A stretch of DNA of 64,000 nt from an uncultured Candidatus Peregrinibacteria bacterium (GCA_903825315.1 CAIKAD010000002.1:124001-188000); one strand, 5' to 3'. Positions 7,996 to 17,989 are shown, counted from the stretch's first letter. The notes: generated by a model not told the origin, from the letters alone. Numbers and translations are program-made.

Positions 7996-9082
7996 TGGTC
8001 CCGTCGGAAACGTTCCAGACCGTCGCCTTCTCCAATCGAGGTGGCAGATGCGTTGCGGTAAGCAAAACCTGATGCTCCGGAAACGCCGCAGTAACCCTTT
8101 CCTGATGTAAATCATCCAATTCGGAATACACATCATCCAAAAGAATGACCGGCTTTTCGCCGCGCTTCAATTCCAGGTACGAACTCTCAAGGAAAAGCAG
8201 GGCGAGAACGGCTGCACGCTGCTGGCCACGTGAAGCATGCGTGGAAAGCGGGTAACCGTCGGCGTGGATTTCCCAATCATCCCGATGGGGCCCGACGGTC
8301 GTGGATTGTATGATGATGTCTTTCTCTGCCGCATCACGTAAAAGGCTTACCATCTCTGCTTCCAGCGCCCCCTGTTGACGTTCGGATCCTTTGCGCTGGT
8401 AACGAATCTTCACCTCACTCCATTTCTCCCCCAATGCCCGCAATTCCTCCTGCAGGGAGAGCGAGAAGGCCTCGATAAGCTCCAGACGCGCAACAGTCAC
8501 TTTACTCCCCTTCTCCGCAAGATTACGGTCCCACGGTTCCAGGTCCGCACGCCTCCCCTTTCCATCCGCAAGTTGCCGCAGGAGCATATTCCGTTGCTTG
8601 AGGAGCTTCTGGTACTCGCTCAGTGTGCGGAAATACATTGGGGAAACCTGCGAAAGGATGTCATCCAAAAAACGACGCCGTTCGGCCGGTGCGCCCGTAA
8701 AGAGTTCCAGATCCTGTGGAAGGAACACGACGGTCGGCAGCCTGCCGACCATGTCGGCCGATGCAATCTTTACGTCGTTACTAAAACAGGCTTTCTTTTT
8801 GCGTGGCAAAAGCTGGCTCGTGATTTCGAGTATCTCGTCCTCTCCGCTGTCATTCCGGATCGTTCCGCGAATGCGATAATACTCCTGCCCGTGCCGGACG
8901 AGATCCTCCTCATCCAATCCCAAAAAAGATCGGTGTGTGGAGAGGATAGAAATACTGTCGAGGAGGTTCGTCTTGCCGCTCGCATTCTTCCCTACAAACA
9001 GATGCAGCAATCTTCCCCCTACGTCGAGGGAGAGCGACTGGTAATTCCGAAAGTCCGTCAGGTAAAGAGTGCTCAGCTGCAC
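7979..9082 (-). CDS. recF: DNA replication/repair protein RecF
   Basis: LYLTDFRNYQSLSLDVG..LFVGKNASGKTNLLDSI, VFLPQDLELFTGAPAERRRFLD, STHASRGQQRAAVLAL, LLDDVYSELD. Confidence 0.92.
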   Translation of the reverse strand: MQLSTLYLTDFRNYQSLSLDVGGRLLHLFVGKNASGKTNLLDSISILSTHRSFLGLDEEDLVRHGQEYYRIRGTIRNDSGEDEILEITSQLLPRKKKACFSNDVKIASADMVGRLPTVVFLPQDLELFTGAPAERRRFLDDILSQVSPMYFRTLSEYQKLLKQRNMLLRQLADGKGRRADLEPWDRNLAEKGSKVTVARLELIEAFSLSLQEELRALGEKWSEVKIRYQRKGSERQQGALEAEMVSLLRDAAEKDIIIQSTTVGPHRDDWEIHADGYPLSTHASRGQQRAAVLALLFLESSYLELKRGEKPVILLDDVYSELDDLHQERVTAAFPEHQVLLTATHLPPRLEKATVWNVSDGTIRQSP

Positions 9083-9091
9083 GGAGAAACT

Positions 9092-9568
9092 TTACAGCGA
9101 TGGCGCGCCGGATACGAGGGAGAGCGCTTCCTCATATAGCCCGGAAACGATCTCCGCATACTCTTTCCGGCGCACGGATGCCGTAATCTGCGGAGAGCCC
9201 ACCCAGAGAAAACCGTCCACCTCCTTGCCATCCACCCTCACCTCCACATCTTCATCCGCCAATGCGAATACGTACGCAATACGCTGCCCGCAGACGTTAT
9301 CGGGACGAAAACGCCGAAAACTCGCCGGAAAATCATACTGGTACACCCGCTTACTCTCCCCCAGGTACGTGCAGTTTGTTATGCCTGCTTCCTCCTCAAG
9401 CTCGCGCAACGCAGCTTGCGGGACCGTCTCCCCCGGCTCTACCCCCCCCTGCGGTAATTGCCACGCGTCGTTCTTGCGCGGCTTGTGCAAGAGAAGAAAC
9501 TGAAAACCCCCTTCCGGGCCCTTCCGGAGGAGCATCACCGATGCTGCGGCACGATAAACGTCATTCAC
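9092..9568 (-). CDS. NUDIX hydrolase (RppH-like)
   Basis: NUDIX box GGVEPGETVPQAALRELEEEAGI. Confidence 0.88.
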   Translation of the reverse strand: MNDVYRAAASVMLLRKGPEGGFQFLLLHKPRKNDAWQLPQGGVEPGETVPQAALRELEEEAGITNCTYLGESKRVYQYDFPASFRRFRPDNVCGQRIAYVFALADEDVEVRVDGKEVDGFLWVGSPQITASVRRKEYAEIVSGLYEEALSLVSGAPSL

Positions 9569-9614
9569 CTTATTACTATAGAACTCTAACGTACAGACAC
9601 AAAATCTTGCACCC

Positions 9615-9803
9615 TTACTTCGAATGGCGCTCCTCCTTCAATTTCATCTTCACGCGCTTCCTGCACACGGGACAGTACTTTTCAGCTGCAAATTCCTTCC
9701 AGCCCACACCCTTGGAATTCTGCTTATGCAATCGGACGGAACCCACACGGTTGCCGGAGACCGAACAGAACATGCCGAAGACGGTACGCTTACCACGAGG
9801 CAT
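9615..9803 (-). CDS. rpmG: Small protein resembling ribosomal protein bL33
   Basis: 62 aa basic protein with C-terminal EKYCPVCRKRVKMKLKEERH; only one clear CPxC pair. Confidence 0.45.
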   Translation of the reverse strand: MPRGKRTVFGMFCSVSGNRVGSVRLHKQNSKGVGWKEFAAEKYCPVCRKRVKMKLKEERHSK

Positions 9804-9961
9804 AACAGGGCAATCCTACACGGTTTTCTTACTTCTGCAAGGCCTAAAGGGAAGATGCAGAGGAAGCAGAGGTTTCAGAGGACGCAAAAGAGAATTTGCT
9901 CAAGGAATCATTGAGCAACTACTCTTCTTATTCTTCTGCATCTTCAACTTCCTCTGCATCC

Positions 9962-10912
9962 TCAGTCACCACCCTCCATCGCCCCCATCCCCTCTCCATC
10001 CCCCTGCAAAAAGGCGAATACGGAGTTGGCGGCTACTGCACCTTCCCCTGCTCCCGTGACAAACTGTGCAAAGTTATTGCTGCCGTTGGTCACGTCTCCG
10101 GCCGCAAATACGCCGGGAACGGTTGTCCCCATATTCTCCCGGACCGTAATGAATCCCGCCGCATCAAGCTCCGCACCCATCCCCTTCGCAAGTTCCGACG
10201 ACGGCAATGAACCGATCTCCACGAACACGCCATCGAGCGCCAGCTTCTCCTGCCCCTCAAACGGCTTGTCGAGCGTAATGCCGGTAACTTTTACGTCACC
10301 GTGGATCTCCTTCACGCTCCGCTCCAGAACAAGCGTCACATTGTCCCGCGCCTTGACGCGCTCAACCCAGTACGGCTCCGCACGGAACTCATTCCTACGG
10401 TGGATCAGGTAGACCTTCTTCGCTACCTGCGCCACGATGGCCGCCCCCTCTACCGCCGCATCCCCTCCCCCAATCACCGCAACGGTCTTTCCGCGGAAGA
10501 AGAATGCATCGCATGTGGCACAGTACGAAACACCCTTGCCCGCAAATTCCTTCTCACCTGGAACTTTGAGATGACGCTTGCTGGATCCGGTTGCCAGGAT
10601 CACCGCTTTCGCTTCCACGCTCTGACCGTCTCCCAGCGTTGCCCTAAAACCTCCGTCAGTCTTTTCTATTTTCTCCACTCGTGCCACCTTGTGCGTGAGA
10701 TCCGGAAAACTTAACGCATGCTTCTTGAACTTCTCCATCAGCTCGGGGCCTTTTATCTCAATGTCACCGGGCCAGTTCCCCACCTCGGCGGCAGTAATGC
10801 CCAAGCCACCCTCTTCCATACCTACCAGACACGTCTTGAGCTTGTAGCGTGCAGTGTAAATGGCAGCGGAGTATCCGGCTGCACCTAATCCAACAATGAG
10901 AACATCAAACAT
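9962..10912 (-). CDS. trxB: Thioredoxin reductase
   Basis: FDVLIVGLGAAGYSAAIYTAR, CATCDAFFFRGKTVAVIGGGDAAVEGA, GVFAAGDVTNGS. Confidence 0.92.
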   Translation of the reverse strand: MFDVLIVGLGAAGYSAAIYTARYKLKTCLVGMEEGGLGITAAEVGNWPGDIEIKGPELMEKFKKHALSFPDLTHKVARVEKIEKTDGGFRATLGDGQSVEAKAVILATGSSKRHLKVPGEKEFAGKGVSYCATCDAFFFRGKTVAVIGGGDAAVEGAAIVAQVAKKVYLIHRRNEFRAEPYWVERVKARDNVTLVLERSVKEIHGDVKVTGITLDKPFEGQEKLALDGVFVEIGSLPSSELAKGMGAELDAAGFITVRENMGTTVPGVFAAGDVTNGSNNFAQFVTGAGEGAVAANSVFAFLQGDGEGMGAMEGGD

Positions 10913-11039
10913 AGGACTGAAGCGTAAGCAATGCGAAGCGAAGAGTCAAAAATATGCTAATCGGTTACCGGGGTAATTGGTACGGAACCACACATGGCCC
11001 GTTGCGTTCCACCACGTAACCAAATAACAAAGCAACCCG

Positions 11040-12305
11040 TCAACGAACCCACCCTCTCACGCGCATTGTTTCTACGATCCGTCCAACACCCACGGCAAAC
11101 GCCGCCATGCGATGGCTGATCTTCCCTTTCTTCGCCTCGTCACGAACCGCCTTGTAAGACGCATGCATAATGCGGTGAAGACGCTCATCTACATCATCTG
11201 CAGTCCATTGCTCCCCAGACCTCCCCTGGCTCCACTCAAAGTAACTCACGGTAACGCCGCCTGCATTGGCGAGAACATCCGGAATCACGACAATTCCCTT
11301 CTTTTCGAGAATGGCATCCGCTTCCGGCGTTGTGGGACCGTTCGCCAGCTCCAGGATATACTTCGCTTTGATATTCTTTGCATTCCCCACGTTGATCACA
11401 TTATCAAGCGCGGCGGGAATGAGAATGTCACAAGGCAGTTCCAATAACTCCTCGTTCGTAATGACTTTCCCTCCGCTGGTCTTGCCGAAGACTGATCCGG
11501 TCTCTTCTTTGGTCTTTCCCACGCGGACGGGATCAACCCCCTTGGGATTGTAGATGCCGCCTTTGGAATCGGAGACGGCAACCACGGTGAATCCCGCTTC
11601 ATGCAGAAACCGTGCCATCGTGGCACCGGCGTTGCCAAAGCCCTGCACGGCAACCTTCAGCTTTTTCTTATGCAACTTCTCCATCTTCACGAGCTCGTTG
11701 AGGATAAAGAACCCTCCGCGAGCCGTGGCGGTGTCCCGCCCGAGCGATCCGCCGTACGCAAGGGGCTTGCCCGTAATCATGCCCGGCGCGTAGGGCTCCT
11801 TGACCTTCTCAAATTCGTCGCGCATCCACGCCATAATCTCCGGTGTGGTGTTCACATCCGGCGCAGGTACGTCGATATCCGTCCCGATATGGTCCGCAAA
11901 GGCACGCACGTATGCGCGGGAAACTGCCTCCAGCTCCTTCCTACTGAGTTCTTTGGGATTGCATTGCACACCGCCTTTGGCGCCGCCCATGGGAATGCCG
12001 ACCACAGCGGTTTTAATGGCCATGAGCGCAGCGAGCGCCTTTACCTCGTCTTCGTCCGCGAGCGGATGGAAGCGGATGCCACCCTTGTACGGGCCGCGGG
12101 CATTATTGAACTGGATGCGGAACGCGGGGAACGTCTGCTTTTTGCCGTTATCGCGCACGATGGAAATCTCCTTCTTGTGAATCAACTGCGGCCTGTCGAG
12201 CAACTTTCGTTCCGCTGCAGAAAGCTCCAGATAGTCCATAACTTCGGCGAGATTCTTCTGAAAACGTTGGTACGGAGTATGAGCGGTGGGTAATGAGGGT
12301 GCCAT
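11040..12305 (-). CDS. gdhA: Glutamate (Glu/Leu/Phe/Val) dehydrogenase
   Basis: GGAKGGVQCNPKELSRKELEAVSRAYV, VQGFGNAGATMARFLHEAGFTVVAVSDSKGGIYNP; start at MAPSLPTAH. Confidence 0.9.
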   Translation of the reverse strand: MAPSLPTAHTPYQRFQKNLAEVMDYLELSAAERKLLDRPQLIHKKEISIVRDNGKKQTFPAFRIQFNNARGPYKGGIRFHPLADEDEVKALAALMAIKTAVVGIPMGGAKGGVQCNPKELSRKELEAVSRAYVRAFADHIGTDIDVPAPDVNTTPEIMAWMRDEFEKVKEPYAPGMITGKPLAYGGSLGRDTATARGGFFILNELVKMEKLHKKKLKVAVQGFGNAGATMARFLHEAGFTVVAVSDSKGGIYNPKGVDPVRVGKTKEETGSVFGKTSGGKVITNEELLELPCDILIPAALDNVINVGNAKNIKAKYILELANGPTTPEADAILEKKGIVVIPDVLANAGGVTVSYFEWSQGRSGEQWTADDVDERLHRIMHASYKAVRDEAKKGKISHRMAAFAVGVGRIVETMRVRGWVR

Positions 12306-12463
12306 GGAAGAAACGTACTCCGGGGGAAGGACTGAGTCGAGTTGATGACGAATTTCGTACGGTATTCTTAAGCACCGCCCTTCTCTCATTCTCTTCGGTT
12401 TCCTTTTCGTGATGAAAACGTCCAAATACTTCTGGGCTTAAGGAAAGTACGCTCACACTGCAG

Positions 12464-12712
12464 TTATCTGACGCCTTTCAGCTCCCCTACGAACGGCATC
12501 CCCCGCACGCTTCCGCTTCCCATACCGGACGCTGCTTCCCGCGGGGCAGACACTCCGTGTGAAGTCCATGCAAGCTCTTCCGCCATAAGAGACCGAGAGA
12601 GATCCATGCTTAATTTGATCGCCACTCCCATCGCCACGCCGGACGTGACAAATGCCACCGTTGCCAATGTGACTGTTGAGCGCAGAAGGTATTTGGGTAT
12701 GGAAAGGGACAT
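12464..12712 (-). CDS. Small hypothetical exported/membrane protein
   Basis: 82-aa ORF with N-terminal hydrophobic segment. Confidence 0.35.
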   Translation of the reverse strand: MSLSIPKYLLRSTVTLATVAFVTSGVAMGVAIKLSMDLSRSLMAEELAWTSHGVSAPREAASGMGSGSVRGMPFVGELKGVR

Positions 12713-12811
12713 ACATGAATATTATAACATAATTTAGTATTATTAGCAATTTTGTGCCGAAGGAGGGTATCGAACCCTCAGCGCCTTGCGGCACACGATT
12801 TTGAGTCGTGC

Positions 12812-12946
12812 CCGCCCGTACCGAACGTATTCATAATGGTGCCATGGGTGGGAATCGAACCCACATTCCTTGCGGAACACGATTTTGAGTCGTGCGCGTC
12901 TACCAATTCCGCCACCATGGCAAGGATCTACGGTACGTTCGGGCGG
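12812..12946. mobile_element. Insert with CCGCCCG/CGGGCGG arms carrying tRNA-Leu
   Basis: Minus strand CCGCCCGAACGTACCG...CGTTCGGTACGGGCGG; same arm design as 3379-3416. Confidence 0.6.
12837..12921 (-). tRNA. tRNA-Leu (CAA)
   Basis: GCCATGG...CCATGGC-A-CCA, class II variable arm, anticodon loop CTCAAAA. Confidence 0.93.
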
Positions 12947-13052
12947 ACGTGTCTACCAATTCCGCCACTCCGGCACGACGAGATTGTACCTCTTGTCCGG
13001 AGCGCCAGGAAGTGACGCGTGCCGTTCCCCTTTCCGGTATGCTGATGCTCTC

Positions 13053-14369
13053 GTGAAACCATACCAGACCTTCATTTTCGGCTCGCATGCCTTCGATCCA
13101 GCTTCGGGGAAGATCTCGCTGAACTATAGTGTAGACAATGAGGTGACATTTACGGAGACCCTCACGCTGCCGAGCCCTCATCCCCAGGAAGAGATTACTG
13201 ATGATGCCCTGCATGCCCTCCATCTGATAGGAGGAATCAGCTACTTCAAAACGTGTCTTCCTCCCACAATCGAGATCCGGACTAAACCGCTCACCCCGGA
13301 GCAGGCGGACTTCTGGAACACAGTCTACGAGAACGGCCTCGGCGAGTTTTTCTTTCGCAACAACCTTGACCCAAATGACCGGATTCACTTCCCATCCGCC
13401 GCTGCCGGACAGTCCTCCACCAAAAAGACGGCGCAGACAGACCCACAAGCGACCAAACGCATCCTCGTTCCCATCGGGGGCGGAAAAGATTCTGTTGTCA
13501 CTGCCGAGCTCTTACGAAAAGCCGGTCATGACGTCACGCTTCTGCGCGTGGGAAGCCACCCGCTCATCACGTCCCTGGCGAAGGAAATGAATTTGCCACT
13601 CCTGGAAGTGAGCCGCAAACTCTCCCCCAACCTCTTTAAGCTCAATGAGGAAGGCGCCCTCAACGGCCATATTCCCATCACCGCGTATCTGACCTTCCTC
13701 GCCGATGTCATGGCACAGCTCTACAGTTTTGATGCTGTGGTGTGGAGTGCGGAGCGGAGCGCAAACGTGGGCAACACTCTCTACCACGGTATGGAAATCA
13801 ATCACCAATGGAGCAAGAGCCTGACATTTGAACGTGCGCATGGTGCCTACACGCAAGGCATCCCGCCCTCATTCAGCCTCCTGCGCCCCTGGAGCGAGCT
13901 GCGGATTGCGCAGGAGTTCGTGAACTATCCTCAATACCTGCCGTTTACGACGAGCTGTAATGCGAACTGGAAGATCGTACAGAAGCAATCGGAGAAGCTC
14001 TGGTGCGGTCACTGTCCCAAGTGTGCTTTTGTCTATGCACTCTACGCAGCCTTCCTGCCACAACAGAAACTCAACGACATATTCGGCAAAGACCTGTTCG
14101 CCGATCCGGATCTTCTCCCGCTCTTTAAGCAGCTCCTCGGTACGGAAGGCTTTAAACCGTTCGAATGCGTGGGGACGCCGGAAGAGACCAAAGCCGCCTT
14201 CTGCCTCGCGCACGACCGCAAAGAATGGAACGGGACTCCTATTATGGACTTCTTTGAGCGCGAGGTCCTGCCGACCATTACCGATTGTGACGCACTCCTC
14301 AAGGACGCTCTGACTCCTTCAGGGGAACATGACATTCCTCCCCACTACTTCTCCATCCTCCCGTCCTAA
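13053..14369 (+). CDS. murL: UDP-MurNAc-L-Ala-L-Glu epimerase (MurL-like)
   Basis: GTG start; ILVPIGGGKDSVVTAELL, VVWSAERSANVGN, LWCGHCPKCAFVYAL; immediately upstream of a MurD-type ligase. Confidence 0.8.
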   Translation: MKPYQTFIFGSHAFDPASGKISLNYSVDNEVTFTETLTLPSPHPQEEITDDALHALHLIGGISYFKTCLPPTIEIRTKPLTPEQADFWNTVYENGLGEFFFRNNLDPNDRIHFPSAAAGQSSTKKTAQTDPQATKRILVPIGGGKDSVVTAELLRKAGHDVTLLRVGSHPLITSLAKEMNLPLLEVSRKLSPNLFKLNEEGALNGHIPITAYLTFLADVMAQLYSFDAVVWSAERSANVGNTLYHGMEINHQWSKSLTFERAHGAYTQGIPPSFSLLRPWSELRIAQEFVNYPQYLPFTTSCNANWKIVQKQSEKLWCGHCPKCAFVYALYAAFLPQQKLNDIFGKDLFADPDLLPLFKQLLGTEGFKPFECVGTPEETKAAFCLAHDRKEWNGTPIMDFFEREVLPTITDCDALLKDALTPSGEHDIPPHYFSILPS

Positions 14370-14405
14370 TATTCCGATATTCCATTTCTCCAATATCCCC
14401 CTCCG

Positions 14406-15689
14406 ATGCACCTCAAACAGCTCAACGGCAAGAAGATCTGCATCCTTGGCTTTGGGAGGGAAGGTCAGGCTACGTTCCGCGCCCTGCGCCTCTACGCACC
14501 GGACGCGCAGGTAACGGTGGCAGATCAGCAGAACGTGACATTGCCCGAAGGTGTTACGGACGTCTGTCTGCAGGCGGGTTCGGACTGGCTGAAGGATCTG
14601 GACCGCTTCGACGTGGTCATCAAATCACCGGGCATACCGCCGTGTCCGGAACTCGCCGCACTGGGAACAAAACTGACAAATGCCACGCAGATCTTCCTGG
14701 ATACCGTAGCGGAAGACGGCGCGACGGTGATCGGCGTTACCGGGAGCAAGGGAAAAAGTACAACGTCGACCCTGATTCACCTGATGCTCGACGCCGCGGG
14801 ACATGACGCGTTTCTCATCGGGAACATCGGCAAGCCGTCACTGGATTATGTGGAGGAATCCTCCCGGAACACTGTCTTCGTAATGGAAATGAGTAGCTAC
14901 CAACTGATGGACATCGTGCGCAGCCCGCACATTGCCGTCATCACCAGCTTCTTCCCGGAACATCTCGACTATCATGGAAGCGTGGATGCATACATGGAAG
15001 CAAAGAAGCACATCACCAAATTCCAGAACACGGACGATGTCGTCTTCTTCAATGGACAGTCGGAAGGGGCAAAAGAGATTGCCCATGCGAGTGATGGCAA
15101 CAAGATACCCTTCACGCCCAACGACGCCCCCGTGACGTTGGAAGAGACCCGTCTTATCGGAACGCACAACCTGGGGAACATTGCTGCAGCGTCAAAGGTT
15201 ACGGAGTATCTCGGCGTTCCAAAGGATATCCGCATCGCCGTCCTCAAGGATTTTCCGGGGCTCCCCCACCGTCTTCAAAAACTGGGAACATTCCAGAGTA
15301 TTGAATGGGTGGATGACGCCATCTCCACTACCCCCGAATCCGCCATTGCCGCGCTCGAGGCACTCAAAGGACGCGTCGTAACCATCATTCTGGGCGGACA
15401 AGACCGTGGAAATGACTTCCGTACACTGGCAGAGACCATCACAGCGTCGCCCATAAAGAACATCATTCTCTTTCCGGGGAGCGGTGCGCGTATCCGAAAA
15501 GCAATGGAAGAAACTCAAGCAGCGGTCACATTTTTCGATGCAGATTCCATGGAAGCCGCCGTCCGCATTGCCAAAGAAGTGACGCCTCAGGGAACGATCT
15601 GCCTCCTCTCAACCGCTTCGCCCAGTTATGGCATGTTTAAGAACTTTGAAGATAAAGGCGATCAGTTTCGCCGATGCATCGGATTGTAA
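14406..15689 (+). CDS. murD: UDP-N-acetylmuramoylalanine--glutamate ligase (MurD/MurD2)
   Basis: ILGFGREGQATFRAL, VIGVTGSKGKSTTSTLIHLML, SFFPEHLDYHGSVDAYMEAK, ILGGQDRGNDF. Confidence 0.9.
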   Translation: MHLKQLNGKKICILGFGREGQATFRALRLYAPDAQVTVADQQNVTLPEGVTDVCLQAGSDWLKDLDRFDVVIKSPGIPPCPELAALGTKLTNATQIFLDTVAEDGATVIGVTGSKGKSTTSTLIHLMLDAAGHDAFLIGNIGKPSLDYVEESSRNTVFVMEMSSYQLMDIVRSPHIAVITSFFPEHLDYHGSVDAYMEAKKHITKFQNTDDVVFFNGQSEGAKEIAHASDGNKIPFTPNDAPVTLEETRLIGTHNLGNIAAASKVTEYLGVPKDIRIAVLKDFPGLPHRLQKLGTFQSIEWVDDAISTTPESAIAALEALKGRVVTIILGGQDRGNDFRTLAETITASPIKNIILFPGSGARIRKAMEETQAAVTFFDADSMEAAVRIAKEVTPQGTICLLSTASPSYGMFKNFEDKGDQFRRCIGL

Positions 15690-15859
15690 CACTTGGGTAC
15701 AACGAATTATCCCCTTCGGGAAGCCATCGAAATGCCTTTGTGAAAATCCCGTTCCTGCAGAAGCAAGGATAATGGTAGTTTTTTGATCTGGAAGCGGATA
15801 CTAAAAGACTTGCGAACCTACTTGAGCCTCATATTTGTCTGCATACAATCATACTTGAT

Positions 15860-16048
15860 ATGGCACTCAAAACCTCTGCCCGATGGCACAGAAAGGAACG
15901 GGAGATTTCCTTTCTCCAGAAAAACTCCCGCCCTAATCAGATGCTGGATAAGGGGCATGGTAAAAAAGTCTCCGCCGCGGACCTTGCGGAAGAGATCCTG
16001 AGGGATGAAGAAGAAGGCGAAAAGTCTTTGGAGGATTTGTTCTCCTGA
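15860..16048 (+). CDS. Small hypothetical protein
   Basis: 62-aa acidic C-terminal ORF in otherwise empty gap. Confidence 0.3.
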   Translation: MALKTSARWHRKEREISFLQKNSRPNQMLDKGHGKKVSAADLAEEILRDEEEGEKSLEDLFS

Positions 16049-16062
16049 ACGGAACACCGTAG

Positions 16063-16623
16063 TCAGGATGTATGACCTTTATCCTTGTGGCCGTTCTCTG
16101 ACGATCCATCCCCCACCTTAACCTTAGCGGGACGGAGTATGCGACCGTGCAGCTCGTAGCCGTCCTCAAAGACCTCCAGCACTTTGCCTGTTTCTCCTGG
16201 CCCCTGCATGAGCACCTCGTGCCTGGAAGGATCCAACGGTGTTCCGAGCGCCTCAATCTTGCGGAGGCCCATGTCCGTCAACTGACGGATGTAATCCTGT
16301 TCAATGGCAGAAACTCCCTTCACCCATTCGTTCGTCTTGAGATCCTCGGGCAAATGCTGAAAGGCCCGCTGAAAGTTGTCGACGGTTGGGAGCAGCCGCT
16401 TAAGGAGCGTCTCTGCCGCATACTTCTGCAACTCCTCTGCATCTTTCTGCAGACGCATCTTGGCATTCTGGAGATCCGCCTGAGCCCGACCGGCAATGTC
16501 CGTCAGCTTCTTCACCTGCGCTTCTAGATCTTGAATGGTCACATCTTGTTGCGTCCCCTGAGACGGTACGCCCGCCTGTTGATTCTGCTTCTTCTTGGAT
16601 TCCATAGCTTCATCATAGGACAT
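16063..16623 (-). CDS. grpE: Nucleotide exchange factor GrpE
   Basis: ELQKYAAETLLKRLLPTVDNFQRAFQHLPE..., GYELHGRILRPAKVKVG. Confidence 0.9.
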   Translation of the reverse strand: MSYDEAMESKKKQNQQAGVPSQGTQQDVTIQDLEAQVKKLTDIAGRAQADLQNAKMRLQKDAEELQKYAAETLLKRLLPTVDNFQRAFQHLPEDLKTNEWVKGVSAIEQDYIRQLTDMGLRKIEALGTPLDPSRHEVLMQGPGETGKVLEVFEDGYELHGRILRPAKVKVGDGSSENGHKDKGHTS

Positions 16624-16794
16624 ATATGGCTTTTCTCTCAACTCTGGATGCGCTGGAAAGGCAGTGGCACTTGGCGTCAGGCCGTAGTCCATACATGCAA
16701 CAAATATTGGAACTTTCTTCGTTCGCGTACTCAACCATGAACAGCAACCTACGAGCTACCACCTACAACCTGCGCTCTGATACAATCTCTTCCG

Positions 16795-17964
16795 ATGCCC
16801 ACGCCAAAAACTGCACACCTGCCTTCCTGCTGCGTCCAAGAGGAACCCCGTTCCTTCCAGTACTGGGTAGAGACGGCCGGCATGCTGGCACTGGTCATTA
16901 TCCTGGGTCATATTCTCTCCGCACTGCAACTCACTGCGTCCAACCCAACGGACGGAGCTGCGGGGCTGGGCGCCGTCTTTTTTCTGGGTCTTGTCGCATC
17001 CTCCAGCAGTTGCCTGAGTCTCGTCGGCGGGCTTCTCCTCTCCCTCTCAGCCACCTGGCGCGAGTATTCGGAGAAACAGACTGCCTGGCGCCGGCTGCAA
17101 CCGCTCCTTCTCTTCAACGGCGGCCGCTTATTGGGATTCTTTCTCCTCGGCGGCCTCATCGGCATCCTCGGCTCTGCCCTCCATCCGTCCCCCCGTGTAA
17201 CGGCATATCTCACCGTCTTTATCGCCGGCGTGATGGTGCTCATCGGCCTCCACCTGCTACAAATTCTCCCCCCGTTGCCGTTCAAAAATCCGTTCTCCGG
17301 CCGCCTGGCAAACCGCCTGGTCCGTATGACGCGTTCGGCAAGCGCCCCCCTTGCCCTCCTTCTTGGCGCCCTCACGTTCTTCGTCCCCTGCGGCTTTACG
17401 CAATCCACACAGCTTCTTGCGCTATCCTCGGGCACATTTCGTAGCGGAGCGCTCATTATGACGGTCTTTGCCCTGGGTACGCTCCCCTCTCTCCTGGGCA
17501 TCAGCGTAATCAGTTCGCTAGCCGGAGGGGATTTTCTCCGCTGGTTCCTCCGTTTCTCCGGGGTCCTTGTGGTTGTCCTGGGCCTCCTCAATCTCAAAGG
17601 CGGCCTCTTGCTCCTCAACGTGGATGTCACGGCCTTCCTCCCTGCCACCCTCTCACAGGAACAGGATCCCAACGTCAGTATCGACCAGAACGGCCTGCAA
17701 ATCATCACGGTTACCGTAACGGACCAGGGGTACATTCCCAATGTCTTCACGATCAAAGCGGGATTATCCACTATGGTTCACGCCATTGCTCCGCAAAATC
17801 TGGGCGGCTGCGCTACGTTCCTCCTCGTGCCTGCCTACAATCTTCGTACACCCATCCTGCAAGGCGAAAACTGGCTGGGCCCCATCGAAAACCCGCAGTC
17901 TGACTTCATCCTAACCTGCTCGATGGGCATGCTGAGGGCGGATGTTCACGTTGTTCCAAACTGA
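16795..17964 (+). CDS. TauE/SafE or DsbD-like multi-TM protein with C-terminal cupredoxin-like domain
   Basis: Multiple TM helices, TFFVPCGFTQSTQLLAL and SSSSCLSLVGG motifs; C-term VTVTDQGYIPNVFTIKAG...FILTCSMGM. Confidence 0.75.
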   Translation: MPTPKTAHLPSCCVQEEPRSFQYWVETAGMLALVIILGHILSALQLTASNPTDGAAGLGAVFFLGLVASSSSCLSLVGGLLLSLSATWREYSEKQTAWRRLQPLLLFNGGRLLGFFLLGGLIGILGSALHPSPRVTAYLTVFIAGVMVLIGLHLLQILPPLPFKNPFSGRLANRLVRMTRSASAPLALLLGALTFFVPCGFTQSTQLLALSSGTFRSGALIMTVFALGTLPSLLGISVISSLAGGDFLRWFLRFSGVLVVVLGLLNLKGGLLLLNVDVTAFLPATLSQEQDPNVSIDQNGLQIITVTVTDQGYIPNVFTIKAGLSTMVHAIAPQNLGGCATFLLVPAYNLRTPILQGENWLGPIENPQSDFILTCSMGMLRADVHVVPN

Positions 17965-17989
17965 TCGTCGGTTCACTGCCTTTCCAATC

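Larger units (their letters stand above)
12754..12975 (-). pseudogene. tRNA-Leu (CAA), interrupted by an insert that carries another tRNA-Leu
   Basis: 5' part (12947-12975) TGCCGGAGTGGCGGAATTGGTAGACACG; 3' part (12754-12811) CACGACTCAAAATCGTG...TTCGGCA; acceptor strands complementary. Confidence 0.8.

Noticed and set aside
12752-13015. 87-aa ORF across the tRNA-Leu locus
   Set aside because: Translation through tRNA sequence; not a protein gene
16908-17771. 287-aa minus-strand ORF, Arg/Pro-rich
   Set aside because: Shadow of the multi-TM gene at 16795-17964
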